Shown here piece after piece: positions 45,508 through 55,313 of a stretch of DNA of 64,000 bases (positions within the stretch are counted from its first letter, which is position 1; every line of letters begins with the position of its first letter). The translations under genes and the position numbers were made by a program. This DNA is from Winogradskyella sp. J14-2 (lineage in GTDB: Bacteria > Bacteroidota > Bacteroidia > Flavobacteriales > Flavobacteriaceae), in contig NZ_CP019388.1 in assembly GCF_001971725.1 (NCBI RefSeq), forward strand, positions 2,108,001-2,172,000, given 5' to 3'. The notes under the pieces were generated by a model. The model was not told the DNA's origin. It made no database searches and saw nothing but the letters and a program-made list of their open reading frames with translations.

Positions 45508-48500
45508 TTAAAAAATATTTAGAGTAAGGTGATTAATTTGTATTACGGTTTGATTGTAAGCGTTTAAATTTTCTAGGTACGATAATTGAATTTCGCTAGC
45601 AGTTTCAAGACTTTGTATGTATTGAAAAAAGTCAATTTCACCTTCTTTAAACGTGCGATTTGCTGTTTTTATAATTTGATTTTTTAGATTTTCACCTTCA
45701 TTATCATAATAATTTATTGCTTCTTCGTATTGCGCTAACGTCGCTAAAAGTCCATTGTACTTAGTGTTTAACTTGGTTGTGTAATCTTGTTGCTGCTCTG
45801 TGATAATGTCTTCGGCAATTTTTGAAGCTTTTATTTTTGAAGTATTGCCAGAAAACAACAATGGAATCTTTAAACCTATTTGATAGCCTTTTAAATTAGT
45901 ATTTAATTGATCATTTGTACCTTGAAAATACTCAACACTAATATCTGGTAACAGGATTTGCTTTTCTTGTTGATAGATAGCGTTTTGATAGTTTTTTGCT
46001 TGTTCAAAGTATTGTAAACCAACGTTGTTTTTTGTTGAAATAGTTTCAATTTGTAACTGTTCAAGCGGTTGATCAAGGATATCTAAACTATCTACTTGCA
46101 CAACACTTTTTAATTGCTCTTTGGAAAATACAACTTCTTTAAGTGCTTGTTTGTACAAGGTTTCCAGCTGTTTTTGTTTGGATTTAGCTGTAATCATATC
46201 TAAATAATTGGTTTCGCCAAGTTCAAAACGGCGTTCAGATTTATTAGCAAAATCTTGATACAAACTATCTAAATATCTGTAGGTTTTCGCTTTGTTTTTA
46301 GCATAGCTCAACTGATAATAGTTGGCGTAAACCGCTTGTTGTAATTGCTTAAAACGTAGATTATAATATGTTTCTTCTAAATTAGCTTTAGCTTTATTGG
46401 TCTTCTTTTGGGAAAAATATACCGTCGGAAACTTAAAATCTTGCGAAATTCCAAAAACCCTAATAGGTTCATTATTTATAGCTAGGTTATTTTCGTCATA
46501 ACTGTAATAAATTGACGTTTTATCAAAACTAAAAGCGCTTCCTATTAAAGCCTTACTTTCGTCTACCTTAAGATTTGACGCTTTTAAACCTGAGTTATTT
46601 TCAATAGCTAGAGCTAAAGTTTCTTCAATGGTTAATGGATTTTGTGCGTTAGCATGCATCATAAAAAAGAAACCGAGAATGGTAACAATTGCAGTTTTAT
46701 TCATTTTAATTTCTTTTTTAGTTTCAAACCACGCGTATAAAACGGGTAACACGATTAGGGTTAATACGGTTGCAGTGACTAAACCACCAACAACTACCGT
46801 TGCTAACGGACGTTGAACTTCGGCACCAGCATTGGTGGAAACCGCCATAGGTAAAAACCCTAAAGCTGCAGCTGCTGCGGTTAGTAAAACAGGTCGCAAA
46901 CGCTCTGAAGTACCACGTTTTATACGTTCTTCAATATCATCCATACCGTGTTCTTTTAGTTCTTTAAAATGCTCGATAAGTACAATTCCATTAAGTACCG
47001 CAATTCCAAAAAGCGCAATAAAACCAACACCTGCCGAGATACTAAACGGTAAATCGCGTAACCATAAAAGCAGTACGCCACCAACAGCAGATAATGGTAT
47101 AGCCGAGTACACTAATAAGGCTTCTTTTGCTGAGCCAAACGCAAAATACAACAGTAAGAAAATTAAGGCTAAAGCAATTGGTACCGCAATCATTAAACGT
47201 GCTTTGGCACTTTGTAAGTTTTCAAATTGTCCGCCATATGTTACGTTATAACCAACAGGTAATTTTAGTTGTTGATCAAGAATGTCTTTGACATCATCTA
47301 CTACCGATTGCAAATCGCGATTACGCACATTAATCCCAACGACTATTCGACGTTTGGTGTCGTCTCTTGAAATTTTTGCAGGTCCAGTGGTGTATGTGAT
47401 CTCTGCTAATTCGTTAAGCGGAATTTTCGTTCCACTAGGTGTATCGACATATAAATTTTGAAGGCTGGCTAGATTTTTTCTATTGTTTTGGTCTAAACGC
47501 ATCACTAAATCAAAACGTTTTTCGCCTTCAAAAACTTGACCAACAGTTCCGCCAGCAAATCCCATTGAAATTACTTGATTAACATCAGAAATATTCAGTC
47601 CGTAACGCGCAATTTTACTTCGGTTGAAAGACACGCTCATTTGAGGTAAACCTTCAACTTTTTCAATGATAATATCTGAAGCGCCTTTAACATCTTTAAT
47701 GAGTTCTTTGACTTCGTCTGCTTTATTGGCTAAAATGGATAAATCTTCGCCAAAAATTTTAATAGCCACATCGGCTCTAACACCTGTGATTAGCTCATTA
47801 AAACGCATTTCGATAGGTTGTGTAAATTCCACTTCCATACCAGGAATGATGCTTAATGCTTCTTTAAATTTATCTGCTAGTTCGTCTTTACTTTTCGCGC
47901 TTACCCATTCGTTTTTTGGTTTTAGTTTTATGATGACATCACTTTCTTCCATAGACATTGGATCTGTTGGGACTTCGGCAGCACCAATACGACTAACAAC
48001 TTGGTCAACTTCTGGGAAATTTTCTAATAGAATATTCTCAATTTTAGTCGTGATTTCGATGGTTTTTCCAAGTGATGTTCCTGTTTTTAAAACAGGTTGA
48101 ATTACGAAGTCGCCTTCGTCTAAAGTTGGTACAAATTCACCACCCATTTTACTAAATAAAAAGATGCTGATAGCGAGTAGAATTCCGGCTATACTTACTA
48201 CTGTTTTTTTACGATGTAAAGCCCAATTAATAGTAGGTCTGTACCAAGAGTTAAGCACTTTCATTAACCTAACGGAAACATTTTTTTCGCTTGGTGCTTT
48301 AGGTTTCAAAAACAATGATGATACTACTGGAACATAAGTGAGACAAAGTAACATTGCACCAACTAACGCAAAACTGAATGTTAATGCCATAGGCTTAAAC
48401 ATTTTACCTTCTACACCACTTAATGATAAAATAGGAATGAATACAATTAAGATGATTAATTGCCCAAAAATGGCAGAATTCATCATTTTTGAGGCGCTTT

Positions 48501-49827
48501 TTAACGTAATTTGATCAATTTCGGATTGTTTTGCCTCTTTTTTAAGTGATTTTAGTTTTTCACTTTCGGTCATAATTCTAAAAGCAATAAACTCTACAAT
48601 GATGACAGCACCATCAATAATAATCCCAAAATCTATCGCGCCAAGACTCATTAAATTGGCATCAACACCAAAGATATTCATCATTGAAATGGCAAATAAT
48701 AAACTCAACGGAATAACAGAAGCAACGACAAGACCAGAGCGTAAATTACCAAGTAATAAAACCACGACAAATATGACGATTAATGATCCTAAAATTAGAT
48801 TTTCGGATACGGTAAAAGTGGTTTTTCCTATCAGTTCGCTACGTTCTAAAAATCCGTTGATGTAAACACCTTCAGGTAAGCTTTTTTGAATGCTTTTTAC
48901 GCGTTCTTTCACAGCGTCAATAATAGCTTTAGAGTTGCCGTCTTTTAGCATCATAATTTGCCCAAGGACTTTTTCGCCTTCACCGTTACCAGTAATGGCA
49001 CCAAAACGTGTAGCGCTTCCAAAACCTACTTTAGCAACGTCTTTAATATAAATTGGCGCGCCTTCATTTTTTACTACGATTTGCTCTATATCTTCAAGGT
49101 TTTTAATCAAACCTTCGCCACGAATAAAATAGGCTTCATTAGTTTTTTCAATATATCCACCACCCGCAACACTATTGTTTTTTTCTAATGCATCGTAAAT
49201 TTCGGACACCGAAATATTCATAGCATTTAACTTATTCGGGTTAATGGCAACTTCGTATTGCTTTAAAAATCCGCCCCAAGTATTCACTTCAACAACACCT
49301 GGAATGCCAGATAATTGGCGTCTTACAATCCAATCTTGAATGGTACGCAAATCGGTAATAGAATATTGATCTTTATATTCAGGTTTTACATCCAAAATAT
49401 ATTGGTAAATTTCACCCAAACCTGTAGTAATTGGTCCCATTTCTGGTGATCCAAAACCCTCAGGTATTTTCTCTGAAGCAGATTTTATTTTTTCGGAAAT
49501 AAGTTGTCTAGGCAGATATGTGCCCATGTCATCCTCAAACACAATAGTCACTACTGAAAGACCAAATTTTGAAACTGACCTAATCTCTTCTACACCCGGT
49601 AAATTAGCCATTTCTAGCTCTACAGGATAGGTAATAAATTGCTCAATATCTTGGGTGGATAGATTGCGTGACGTAGTAATTACTTGAACTTGGTTATTGG
49701 TAATATCTGGTACAGCACCAATAGGAATTTGGGTCAAAGAGAACATTCCGAAACCAATAATAAATGTGGTAAATATGAAAATGATGAGCTTATTTTTTAA
49801 GCTCAACCTGATAATGTTTTCTAACAT
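45508..49827 (-). CDS. CzcA-type heavy-metal RND pump fused to a TolC-like outer-membrane channel
   Basis: The 1439 residues consist of a complete heavy-metal RND permease (about 1-1035), followed from M1042 by a signal-peptide-like segment (MNKTAIVTILGFFFMMHANAQ) and an OEP/TolC-like channel subunit (about 1065-1439). The TM4 sequence LGAIDFGIIIDGAVIIVE has the D...D...E charge pattern of Zn/Co/Cd (CzcA, HME1) pumps rather than Cu/Ag CusA. The TolC part retains its own signal-like region, so processing or an internal start at 46704 may yield two proteins. This fusion is recurrent in Flavobacteriaceae. Confidence 0.9.
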   Translation of the reverse strand: MLENIIRLSLKNKLIIFIFTTFIIGFGMFSLTQIPIGAVPDITNNQVQVITTSRNLSTQDIEQFITYPVELEMANLPGVEEIRSVSKFGLSVVTIVFEDDMGTYLPRQLISEKIKSASEKIPEGFGSPEMGPITTGLGEIYQYILDVKPEYKDQYSITDLRTIQDWIVRRQLSGIPGVVEVNTWGGFLKQYEVAINPNKLNAMNISVSEIYDALEKNNSVAGGGYIEKTNEAYFIRGEGLIKNLEDIEQIVVKNEGAPIYIKDVAKVGFGSATRFGAITGNGEGEKVLGQIMMLKDGNSKAIIDAVKERVKSIQKSLPEGVYINGFLERSELIGKTTFTVSENLILGSLIVIFVVVLLLGNLRSGLVVASVIPLSLLFAISMMNIFGVDANLMSLGAIDFGIIIDGAVIIVEFIAFRIMTESEKLKSLKKEAKQSEIDQITLKSASKMMNSAIFGQLIILIVFIPILSLSGVEGKMFKPMALTFSFALVGAMLLCLTYVPVVSSLFLKPKAPSEKNVSVRLMKVLNSWYRPTINWALHRKKTVVSIAGILLAISIFLFSKMGGEFVPTLDEGDFVIQPVLKTGTSLGKTIEITTKIENILLENFPEVDQVVSRIGAAEVPTDPMSMEESDVIIKLKPKNEWVSAKSKDELADKFKEALSIIPGMEVEFTQPIEMRFNELITGVRADVAIKIFGEDLSILANKADEVKELIKDVKGASDIIIEKVEGLPQMSVSFNRSKIARYGLNISDVNQVISMGFAGGTVGQVFEGEKRFDLVMRLDQNNRKNLASLQNLYVDTPSGTKIPLNELAEITYTTGPAKISRDDTKRRIVVGINVRNRDLQSVVDDVKDILDQQLKLPVGYNVTYGGQFENLQSAKARLMIAVPIALALIFLLLYFAFGSAKEALLVYSAIPLSAVGGVLLLWLRDLPFSISAGVGFIALFGIAVLNGIVLIEHFKELKEHGMDDIEERIKRGTSERLRPVLLTAAAAALGFLPMAVSTNAGAEVQRPLATVVVGGLVTATVLTLIVLPVLYAWFETKKEIKMNKTAIVTILGFFFMMHANAQNPLTIEETLALAIENNSGLKASNLKVDESKALIGSAFSFDKTSIYYSYDENNLAINNEPIRVFGISQDFKFPTVYFSQKKTNKAKANLEETYYNLRFKQLQQAVYANYYQLSYAKNKAKTYRYLDSLYQDFANKSERRFELGETNYLDMITAKSKQKQLETLYKQALKEVVFSKEQLKSVVQVDSLDILDQPLEQLQIETISTKNNVGLQYFEQAKNYQNAIYQQEKQILLPDISVEYFQGTNDQLNTNLKGYQIGLKIPLLFSGNTSKIKASKIAEDIITEQQQDYTTKLNTKYNGLLATLAQYEEAINYYDNEGENLKNQIIKTANRTFKEGEIDFFQYIQSLETASEIQLSYLENLNAYNQTVIQINHLTLNIF

Positions 49828-49896
49828 AATACATAATACTAAAATTGAAAAAATGCCTGTTTATGATTCATAAACAGTGAAAAATTTTAAAATGAA

Positions 49897-50295
49897 TTAT
49901 GCTTGCCGAGGTGGTTGTAAAAGTTGGGTATTGCTTATGGAAGCGTATAGGTTTAGATAATGAAAGTTAGCTTCAGTAGTTGGGCTTATTTCAAAAGTAT
50001 CTGATGAAGGTTGAAAAGGCGATTGAACAATAGCCAAAAGCGAGACATAATGTCCTTGGCATTGAAACGGTAATTGTTCGTGGTCACTTTGCTCTTTATG
50101 ATTGTGCTCGGTATGCTCGGCCTTTAATTCGCCATAATGTTTAGAAAGGAACACAAAGAAATTATCACCATATTCTTGTTTGTGAAACTGAGCGTGCTCA
50201 ATGAGCTCATCTAGTTGCATAATATCATCTATACTTATCTGAAAACTCTGTATAAGTATAAAACTTGATAATAGTATGGCAGTCAGTTTATTCAC
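49897..50295 (-). CDS. Small secreted His-rich hypothetical protein upstream of the RND pump
   Basis: The 132 residues begin with a signal peptide (about 1-20; LTAILLSSFILIQSF) and have a histidine-rich centre (HTEHNHKEQSDHEQ) and a conserved-looking end LLQPPRQA. It lies 69 bp upstream of the RND-TolC gene in the same direction, so it belongs to the efflux operon. A periplasmic metal-binding or sensing role is inferred from histidine content and position; I do not recognise a named family with certainty. Confidence 0.65.
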   Translation of the reverse strand: MNKLTAILLSSFILIQSFQISIDDIMQLDELIEHAQFHKQEYGDNFFVFLSKHYGELKAEHTEHNHKEQSDHEQLPFQCQGHYVSLLAIVQSPFQPSSDTFEISPTTEANFHYLNLYASISNTQLLQPPRQA

Positions 50296-50353
50296 GGAAA
50301 CAAAGTTAGTGAATTTTTAAAAAGAAAATTTGATATATGTCAGTTATGGTAGA

Positions 50354-50491
50354 TTAGTTACATCCACAACCATCAGAGCCACAAGATTTGTTTGATGTTC
50401 TTTTAGGTTTCCAGATGAATTTTCTGATTAGAAACCCTATAGAAACGAGTAGTGCCGAGAAAACTAGTATGTTTTGAATAATATCGTTCAT
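50354..50491 (-). CDS. FeoB-associated Cys-rich small membrane protein
   Basis: The 45-residue protein has one transmembrane helix (about 6-22, ILVFSALLVSIGFLI), a basic stretch and a Cys-rich end (KSCGSDGCGCN). This is the FeoB-associated Cys-rich membrane protein (PF12669-type) arrangement. Its ATG follows the feoB TAG with no gap. It may assist the FeoB iron channel, as FeoC does in enterics; function in this group is not established. Confidence 0.85.
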   Translation of the reverse strand: MNDIIQNILVFSALLVSIGFLIRKFIWKPKRTSNKSCGSDGCGCN

Positions 50492-52591
50492 CTATTTTAA
50501 TATCTGGAATGCAACTAATGCTACAATATAAGCAAAAGCACTCATTACTACTAATTGATATAAGGGCCATTTCCAAGAATTGGTTTCGCGTTTTACAATG
50601 GCAAGTGTACTCATGCATTGCATTGCAAAGGCGTAAAACAGTAGCAAGGAAATCCCAGAGGCAAAGTTAAATAATGGTCCACCAAGAATAGGGTTGACTT
50701 CGCCAGCCATTCGGTTTTTTATTGTCTCTTCTTCATCACTACCTACACTGTAAATTGTGGCAAGTGTACCCACAAATACTTCTCGTGCTGCAAATGATGA
50801 TACTATTGCAATACCTATCTTCCAATCGTAGCCTAATGGTCTAATAGCTGGTTCTATGGCTCTTCCTGTGATGCCAATAAACGAATGTTCTAATTTATGA
50901 GATGCTATTTTTTGTTGTAATTCTTCGTCTGAAAGGTTATTAGAGGCCAATTGTTCTGTTACAATTTCTTCAGCATTATTAAAATCGTCTCCTGGTCCAT
51001 AAGAGGCTAAAAACCACAAAATTATAGAAATGGCTAAAATAATTTTACCAGCGCCAAACACAAAGGCTTTTGTTTTTTCTAGAACTGTAAGCGCAACGTT
51101 TTTTACGAGTGGTACTTTGTAATTTGGCATTTCTATTACAAAAAAGGTTTTGCTTTTAATTTTTAGCACTTTACTCAGTATCCATGCGGCTCCTACTGCA
51201 GCACCAAAACCGATTAAATACAAGAGCATTAAAGTCAATGCTTGGTAACTTAGTCCAAAAAATCTACCTTCTGGAATTACTAATGCAATGATAATAAGGT
51301 ACACTGGTAATCTTGCCGAACAAGTTGTAAACGGTGTTACTAAAATGGTGATAAGGCGCTCTTTCCAGCTTTCAATATTACGTGTGGCCATAATTGCTGG
51401 GATTGCACAAGCAGTACCAGAAATTAATGGAACTATACTTTTGCCGCTGAGTCCAAAACGTCGCATAATACGGTCCATTAAAAAAACCACACGACTCATA
51501 TATCCACTTTCTTCTAAAATTGAAATAAAGAGAAACAAGAAGGCAATTTGCGGTATAAAAATAACAATACCACCTAAACCTGGAATAATTCCCTCTGTTA
51601 TTAAGTTAGTGAATGCACCTGCTGGCAAAACACTTTTGGACCATTCGCTTAATGCGGCAAAAGATTCGTCTATAAAATCCATTGGTACACTAGACCAATC
51701 GTATATTGCTTGAAAAATGGTAAGTAAGATGATTCCAAAAATAAGATAACCCCAAACCTTATGCGTCAAAATTCTATCGAGTTTAATTCTTAAATCTTTA
51801 GCAGATTTTAAATCGATAGTTTGCCCTTTTTTGAGAGTATTGTTTATAAATTGATAGCGTTTTATGGTTTCTTTTTGTTGAAGACGTTTTAAATCGGCTT
51901 TAGTTTTTGTTTTAAAGTTGGTAACGTCTTCAATAATTTTTCTGTCTGTTTTACCAAAGTTAACGTCTTGTGTAATGACCAGCCATAACTTGTAAAGTAA
52001 CTGGTTTGGGAATGCCTTTCTTAGGTTATTAAAGTAAGTTTCGTCTATGGAAGAGGCATTCATACAAGGCTCTGTAGAAAGCTCTTTGTAGCTAGTTATG
52101 AGTTCTTTAAGTTCAGAAATTCCGTTGTTTTTTCTGGTGCTTACAAGGGCAATTTTGGTGTTTAACTGTTTTTCTAAATAAGGAATATCGAGAGTGATAC
52201 CTTTGTAAGCCATTCTATCAGACATATTAATAACTAATATGCACGGGATTTCCAGGTCTTTAATCTGTGTAAAGAGCAAAAGGTTACGTTTAAGATGCTC
52301 TACATCGCTAACTACTACAGCAACATCTGGGAAATCTTTATCGTTTTTGTTGAGCAATAACTCAATAACTACATTTTCATCTAGCGAAGAGGCGTTAAGA
52401 CTATAAGTTCCGGGTAAATCTATAATATGTGCTTTAACACCACGAGGTAGTTTGCAAATGCCTTCTTTTTTTTCAACAGTTATACCAGGATAATTACCAA
52501 CTTTTTGGTTTAAACCCGTTAAAGCATTAAATACTGAGGTTTTACCAGTATTAGGATTTCCTATTAGTGCAACGTTAATCTGCTTACCCAT
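50492..52591 (-). CDS. feoB: Ferrous iron transport protein B
   Basis: FeoB imports Fe2+ across the inner membrane. The 699-residue protein has the N-terminal G domain (G1 GNPNTGKT at 11-18, G3 DLPGTYS, G4 VINMSD), a helical GDI-like segment, then an 8-helix core with two gate domains (IVPLISGTACAIPAIMATR and GTLATIYSV). Its start overlaps the feoA stop by 8 nt, and the Cys-rich small gene follows immediately, forming feoA-feoB-small protein. Confidence 0.96.
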   Translation of the reverse strand: MGKQINVALIGNPNTGKTSVFNALTGLNQKVGNYPGITVEKKEGICKLPRGVKAHIIDLPGTYSLNASSLDENVVIELLLNKNDKDFPDVAVVVSDVEHLKRNLLLFTQIKDLEIPCILVINMSDRMAYKGITLDIPYLEKQLNTKIALVSTRKNNGISELKELITSYKELSTEPCMNASSIDETYFNNLRKAFPNQLLYKLWLVITQDVNFGKTDRKIIEDVTNFKTKTKADLKRLQQKETIKRYQFINNTLKKGQTIDLKSAKDLRIKLDRILTHKVWGYLIFGIILLTIFQAIYDWSSVPMDFIDESFAALSEWSKSVLPAGAFTNLITEGIIPGLGGIVIFIPQIAFLFLFISILEESGYMSRVVFLMDRIMRRFGLSGKSIVPLISGTACAIPAIMATRNIESWKERLITILVTPFTTCSARLPVYLIIIALVIPEGRFFGLSYQALTLMLLYLIGFGAAVGAAWILSKVLKIKSKTFFVIEMPNYKVPLVKNVALTVLEKTKAFVFGAGKIILAISIILWFLASYGPGDDFNNAEEIVTEQLASNNLSDEELQQKIASHKLEHSFIGITGRAIEPAIRPLGYDWKIGIAIVSSFAAREVFVGTLATIYSVGSDEEETIKNRMAGEVNPILGGPLFNFASGISLLLFYAFAMQCMSTLAIVKRETNSWKWPLYQLVVMSAFAYIVALVAFQILK

Positions 52592-52811
52592 TTAAAATGT
52601 CGATTAAGATGTACATTGCAGTTTCTTTTCTAATAGCCAGATGTGTACCGTTTATGTTAAGATACATTGGGTCTGCAAAAGGGGCGACTTGAACAAGTTC
52701 TACAGAATTACCAGGCAAACATCCCATTTCTAATAGTTTTAACGGAATATGAATAGAGGAAACATCTTTAATGATGCCTTGTTCGCCGCGTTTTAGATCT
52801 GCAAGTGTCAA
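52584..52811 (-). CDS. feoA: Ferrous iron transport protein A
   Basis: The 75-residue SH3-like protein has the FeoA pattern LADLKRGEQGIIKDV, LLEMGCLPGNSVELVQ and HLAIRKETAMYILI. It supports FeoB activity. A near-palindrome TTTAGATTGAATTTAAA (52823-52839) just upstream shares the TTTAGA half-site with the operator at 43583, so iron or manganese control is possible. Confidence 0.92.
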   Translation of the reverse strand: MTLADLKRGEQGIIKDVSSIHIPLKLLEMGCLPGNSVELVQVAPFADPMYLNINGTHLAIRKETAMYILIDILNG

Positions 52812-52822
52812 ACTTATCCTTA

Positions 52823-52839
52823 TTTAGATTGAATTTAAA
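52823..52839. promoter_or_regulatory. Candidate metal-regulator half-site upstream of feoA
   Basis: TTTAGATTGAATTTAAA is an imperfect inverted repeat whose left half TTTAGA equals that of the MntR-like box at 43583. It lies 12 bp upstream of the feoA start. Degeneracy makes this tentative. Confidence 0.35.
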
Positions 52840-52890
52840 GAAGCAAAAATAAGCTAAATATTCAAGTGTGTAAAGCGCTTTTAGAAGAAT

Positions 52891-53565
52891 TTAATCTTCT
52901 TGCTTTAAGATTTTAATGTCTTCAAGAATTTTTTCGATATCTTCAGGATTGGTACCATCATAGAAACCTCTTATTTGGCGCTTCTTGTCAATAAGCATAA
53001 AGTTCTCGGTATGGATCATATCGTACTCGTCACCATTGCCATCTGTTTTTACGGCCAAGTAGCTTTTTCTTGCTAACTCATAGATTTGTTTTTTATCGCC
53101 TGTTACTAAATTCCATTTACGGTCAATGACACCTTTTTTCTTAGCATATTTTTTAAGCTGAGCAACGCTATCAATTTTTGGTGTTACAGAGTGCGAAAGT
53201 AGCATTACCTCGTCATCACTAATAATTTCTTTTTGTATTTGGTACATGTGGTCTGTCATTATCGGACAGATGGTTTGGCAGGTTGTAAAGAAGAAATCAG
53301 CCACATAAATTTTATCCTTGTAGGTGTTTTGCGTAATGGTTTCGCCATTTTGATTAATTAGACTAAAATCCGCAATCTTATGGTATTTTGCCTTATGTTG
53401 TATTGCGCTATCTACCAATTCTTCGCTGACCATTGCAGGTTGATAAATAGGGAGAGGTGCAGGTACATTGAGTACATTATAGATGATTGCAAGGATGATA
53501 AGAGACAATACGGTAAAGAAAATTCCAAATTTTTTATATTCTTTAAAAAAAGAGAGGAAAGACAT
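52891..53565 (-). CDS. SCO family protein (SCO1/SenC)
   Basis: The 224-residue protein has an N-terminal membrane anchor (about 11-35) and a thioredoxin-like domain with the copper-binding CxxxC in FFTTCQTICPIMTDH and the distal histidine in YDMIHTENFMLID. SCO proteins deliver copper or reduce the CuA cysteines of cytochrome c oxidase in the periplasm. No oxidase gene is adjacent. It follows feoA on the same strand after about 80 bp and may be transcribed separately. Confidence 0.9.
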   Translation of the reverse strand: MSFLSFFKEYKKFGIFFTVLSLIILAIIYNVLNVPAPLPIYQPAMVSEELVDSAIQHKAKYHKIADFSLINQNGETITQNTYKDKIYVADFFFTTCQTICPIMTDHMYQIQKEIISDDEVMLLSHSVTPKIDSVAQLKKYAKKKGVIDRKWNLVTGDKKQIYELARKSYLAVKTDGNGDEYDMIHTENFMLIDKKRQIRGFYDGTNPEDIEKILEDIKILKQED

Positions 53566-53761
53566 AGATTAAGCTTCAAAACATTATGAATTACAAAGAT
53601 ACGATTAAGGTAAATTTTCTTTAATTTTTTTAACAGAAATATAATACTGTAAGACAGGGATTTATAAATCCTTGTTAAAAATATTCTGATTGGAAATACA
53701 ATTATTTTCTAAATGCCTTTAAAACGTTACTTTTGTCAATCGAAATTTTGAAAAAAACTAC

Positions 53762-55105
53762 ATGGAATTTGTAATTAAGATATCCCAATTCTTATTGAGT
53801 TTATCTCTTCTTATTGTGTTGCACGAGTTGGGCCACTTTATACCAGCAAAACTGTTTAAAACTAAGGTTGAAAAATTCTACCTCTTTTTTGATGTAAAGT
53901 ATTCACTTTTTAAAAAGAAAATTGGCGATACGGTTTACGGTATTGGTTGGTTGCCTTTGGGAGGTTATGTAAAAATCGCCGGAATGATAGATGAAAGTAT
54001 GGATAAGGAACAAATGGCACAGCCACCAAAGCCTTGGGAATTTAGATCTAAACCTGCTTGGCAACGTTTAATTATTATGCTCGGTGGTGTAACTGTAAAC
54101 TTTATTTTGGCGTACGTTATATATGTTGCTATATCTTTTGTTTATGGCGACTCTGATGTTAAAGTGGAAAGTTTAAAAGACGGTTATTCTATAGAAAACC
54201 CCTTGCTAAGTGATTTAGGATTTGAGACAGGAGATAAGGTTTTAGCTATAAACGATGAGCCAATTATTAATGATTCTGACATTGGTTTTAATCTCATTAA
54301 AGCACAATCTATTACAATAAGCAGAGATGGTAAGAAACAAACCATTGACTTACCAGAGGACTTTTTAGGGCAATACTCGGCAAGTGGAGTAAAAACCAAT
54401 TTTGAATATCGTATACCTTTTATGGTGGGTAAAGTTGCAGACTCTTCAGTAAATAAAGGGAAAGGTTTAAAGCAAGGAGATGTTATAACGAGTATTAACG
54501 GAAAACCATTAAAGTATTACGATCAACTAGATGAAGTTAAAGGAGATTTAAAAAATACAAGCATTACCGCTGAAGTTTTACATGAAAACGGTACAAAATC
54601 TACTATGGATCTAGAACTTGATAAAGATGGTAAATTTGGAATTATACCTTACAATAACCCTAAACGATTTGAAGAATTGGGTTACTATGACATCTTTAGG
54701 AAAGAGTATAGCTTTGGTGAAAGTTTTGGTGCAGGATGGAGAAAGTTTACCAAAACCATTAGTAATTACGGAGACCAATTAATGGCAATTTTTAATCCAA
54801 GTACAGGCGCTTATAAAGGTTTAGGAGGGTTTAAAGCAATTTACGATCAATTCTCACCGGTTTGGAGTTGGCCTTATTTTTGGGGATTAACAGCCTTTTT
54901 ATCCATAATGTTAGCCATACTTAACTTACTGCCAATACCAGCATTAGACGGTGGCCATGTAATGTTTTTACTTTACGAAATGGTGTCTGGTCGTAAACCA
55001 AGTGAAAAATTCTTAGAGCGTGCGCAAATTGTTGGATTCTTTATTTTAATTGCCTTGGTATTGTTTGCAAACGGTAACGATATATTTAAAGCAATTACAC
55101 AATAA
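53762..55105 (+). CDS. rseP: RIP metalloprotease RseP (site-2 protease, M50)
   Basis: The 447 residues carry the zinc motif HELGH (21-25) in the first helix, two PDZ domains (about 125-200 and 215-290) and the NLLPIPALDGGHV motif with the third metal ligand near the C-terminus. RseP performs intramembrane cleavage of anti-sigma factors or signal-peptide remnants. It is longer and more hydrophobic than peptidases of other families. It directly precedes tRNA-Asn. Confidence 0.95.
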   Translation: MEFVIKISQFLLSLSLLIVLHELGHFIPAKLFKTKVEKFYLFFDVKYSLFKKKIGDTVYGIGWLPLGGYVKIAGMIDESMDKEQMAQPPKPWEFRSKPAWQRLIIMLGGVTVNFILAYVIYVAISFVYGDSDVKVESLKDGYSIENPLLSDLGFETGDKVLAINDEPIINDSDIGFNLIKAQSITISRDGKKQTIDLPEDFLGQYSASGVKTNFEYRIPFMVGKVADSSVNKGKGLKQGDVITSINGKPLKYYDQLDEVKGDLKNTSITAEVLHENGTKSTMDLELDKDGKFGIIPYNNPKRFEELGYYDIFRKEYSFGESFGAGWRKFTKTISNYGDQLMAIFNPSTGAYKGLGGFKAIYDQFSPVWSWPYFWGLTAFLSIMLAILNLLPIPALDGGHVMFLLYEMVSGRKPSEKFLERAQIVGFFILIALVLFANGNDIFKAITQ

Positions 55106-55122
55106 AAAAATAAGTTTTCATA

Positions 55123-55152
55123 TTGCAGAGATTAAAAAATAATTTATATTTG
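55123..55152 (+). promoter_or_regulatory. Promoter of tRNA-Asn
   Basis: TTG (55123-55125) and TATATTTG (55145-55152) are separated by 19 nt, an exact fit to the Bacteroidetes -33/-7 consensus, 26 nt before the mature tRNA 5' end. Confidence 0.7.
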
Positions 55153-55178
55153 CGCTCGCAAAAGCGAAAAAAACACCT

Positions 55179-55252
55179 TCCTCAGTAGCTCAGTTGGTTA
55201 GAGCATCTGACTGTTAATCAGAGGGTCGTTGGTTCGAGCCCAACCTGAGGAG
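55179..55252 (+). tRNA. tRNA-Asn(GTT)
   Basis: The 74-nt cloverleaf has acceptor arms TCCTCAG and CTGAGGA, D-arm sequence GCTCAGTTGGTTAGAGC, anticodon stem-loop TCTGA-CTGTTAA-TCAGA with anticodon GTT, T-loop GGTTCGAGCC and discriminator base G. CCA is not encoded. Confidence 0.97.
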
Positions 55253-55253
55253 C

Positions 55254-55286
55254 AAAAAAAGCCTGATAATTTTATCAGGCTTTTTT
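55254..55286 (+). terminator. Intrinsic terminator of tRNA-Asn
   Basis: GCCTGATAA (55261-55269) and TTATCAGGC (55272-55280) form a stem flanked by an A-run on the left and T-run on the right; it lies directly after the tRNA and can also serve the convergent tdh gene. Confidence 0.85.
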
Positions 55287-55313
55287 GTTTATTTATGTTG
55301 TTGCTTTACTATT

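Noticed and set aside
46628..48865. Several plus-strand open frames opposite the RND pump
   Set aside because: They mirror the codon pattern of the strong minus-strand coding sequence and have no recognisable product.
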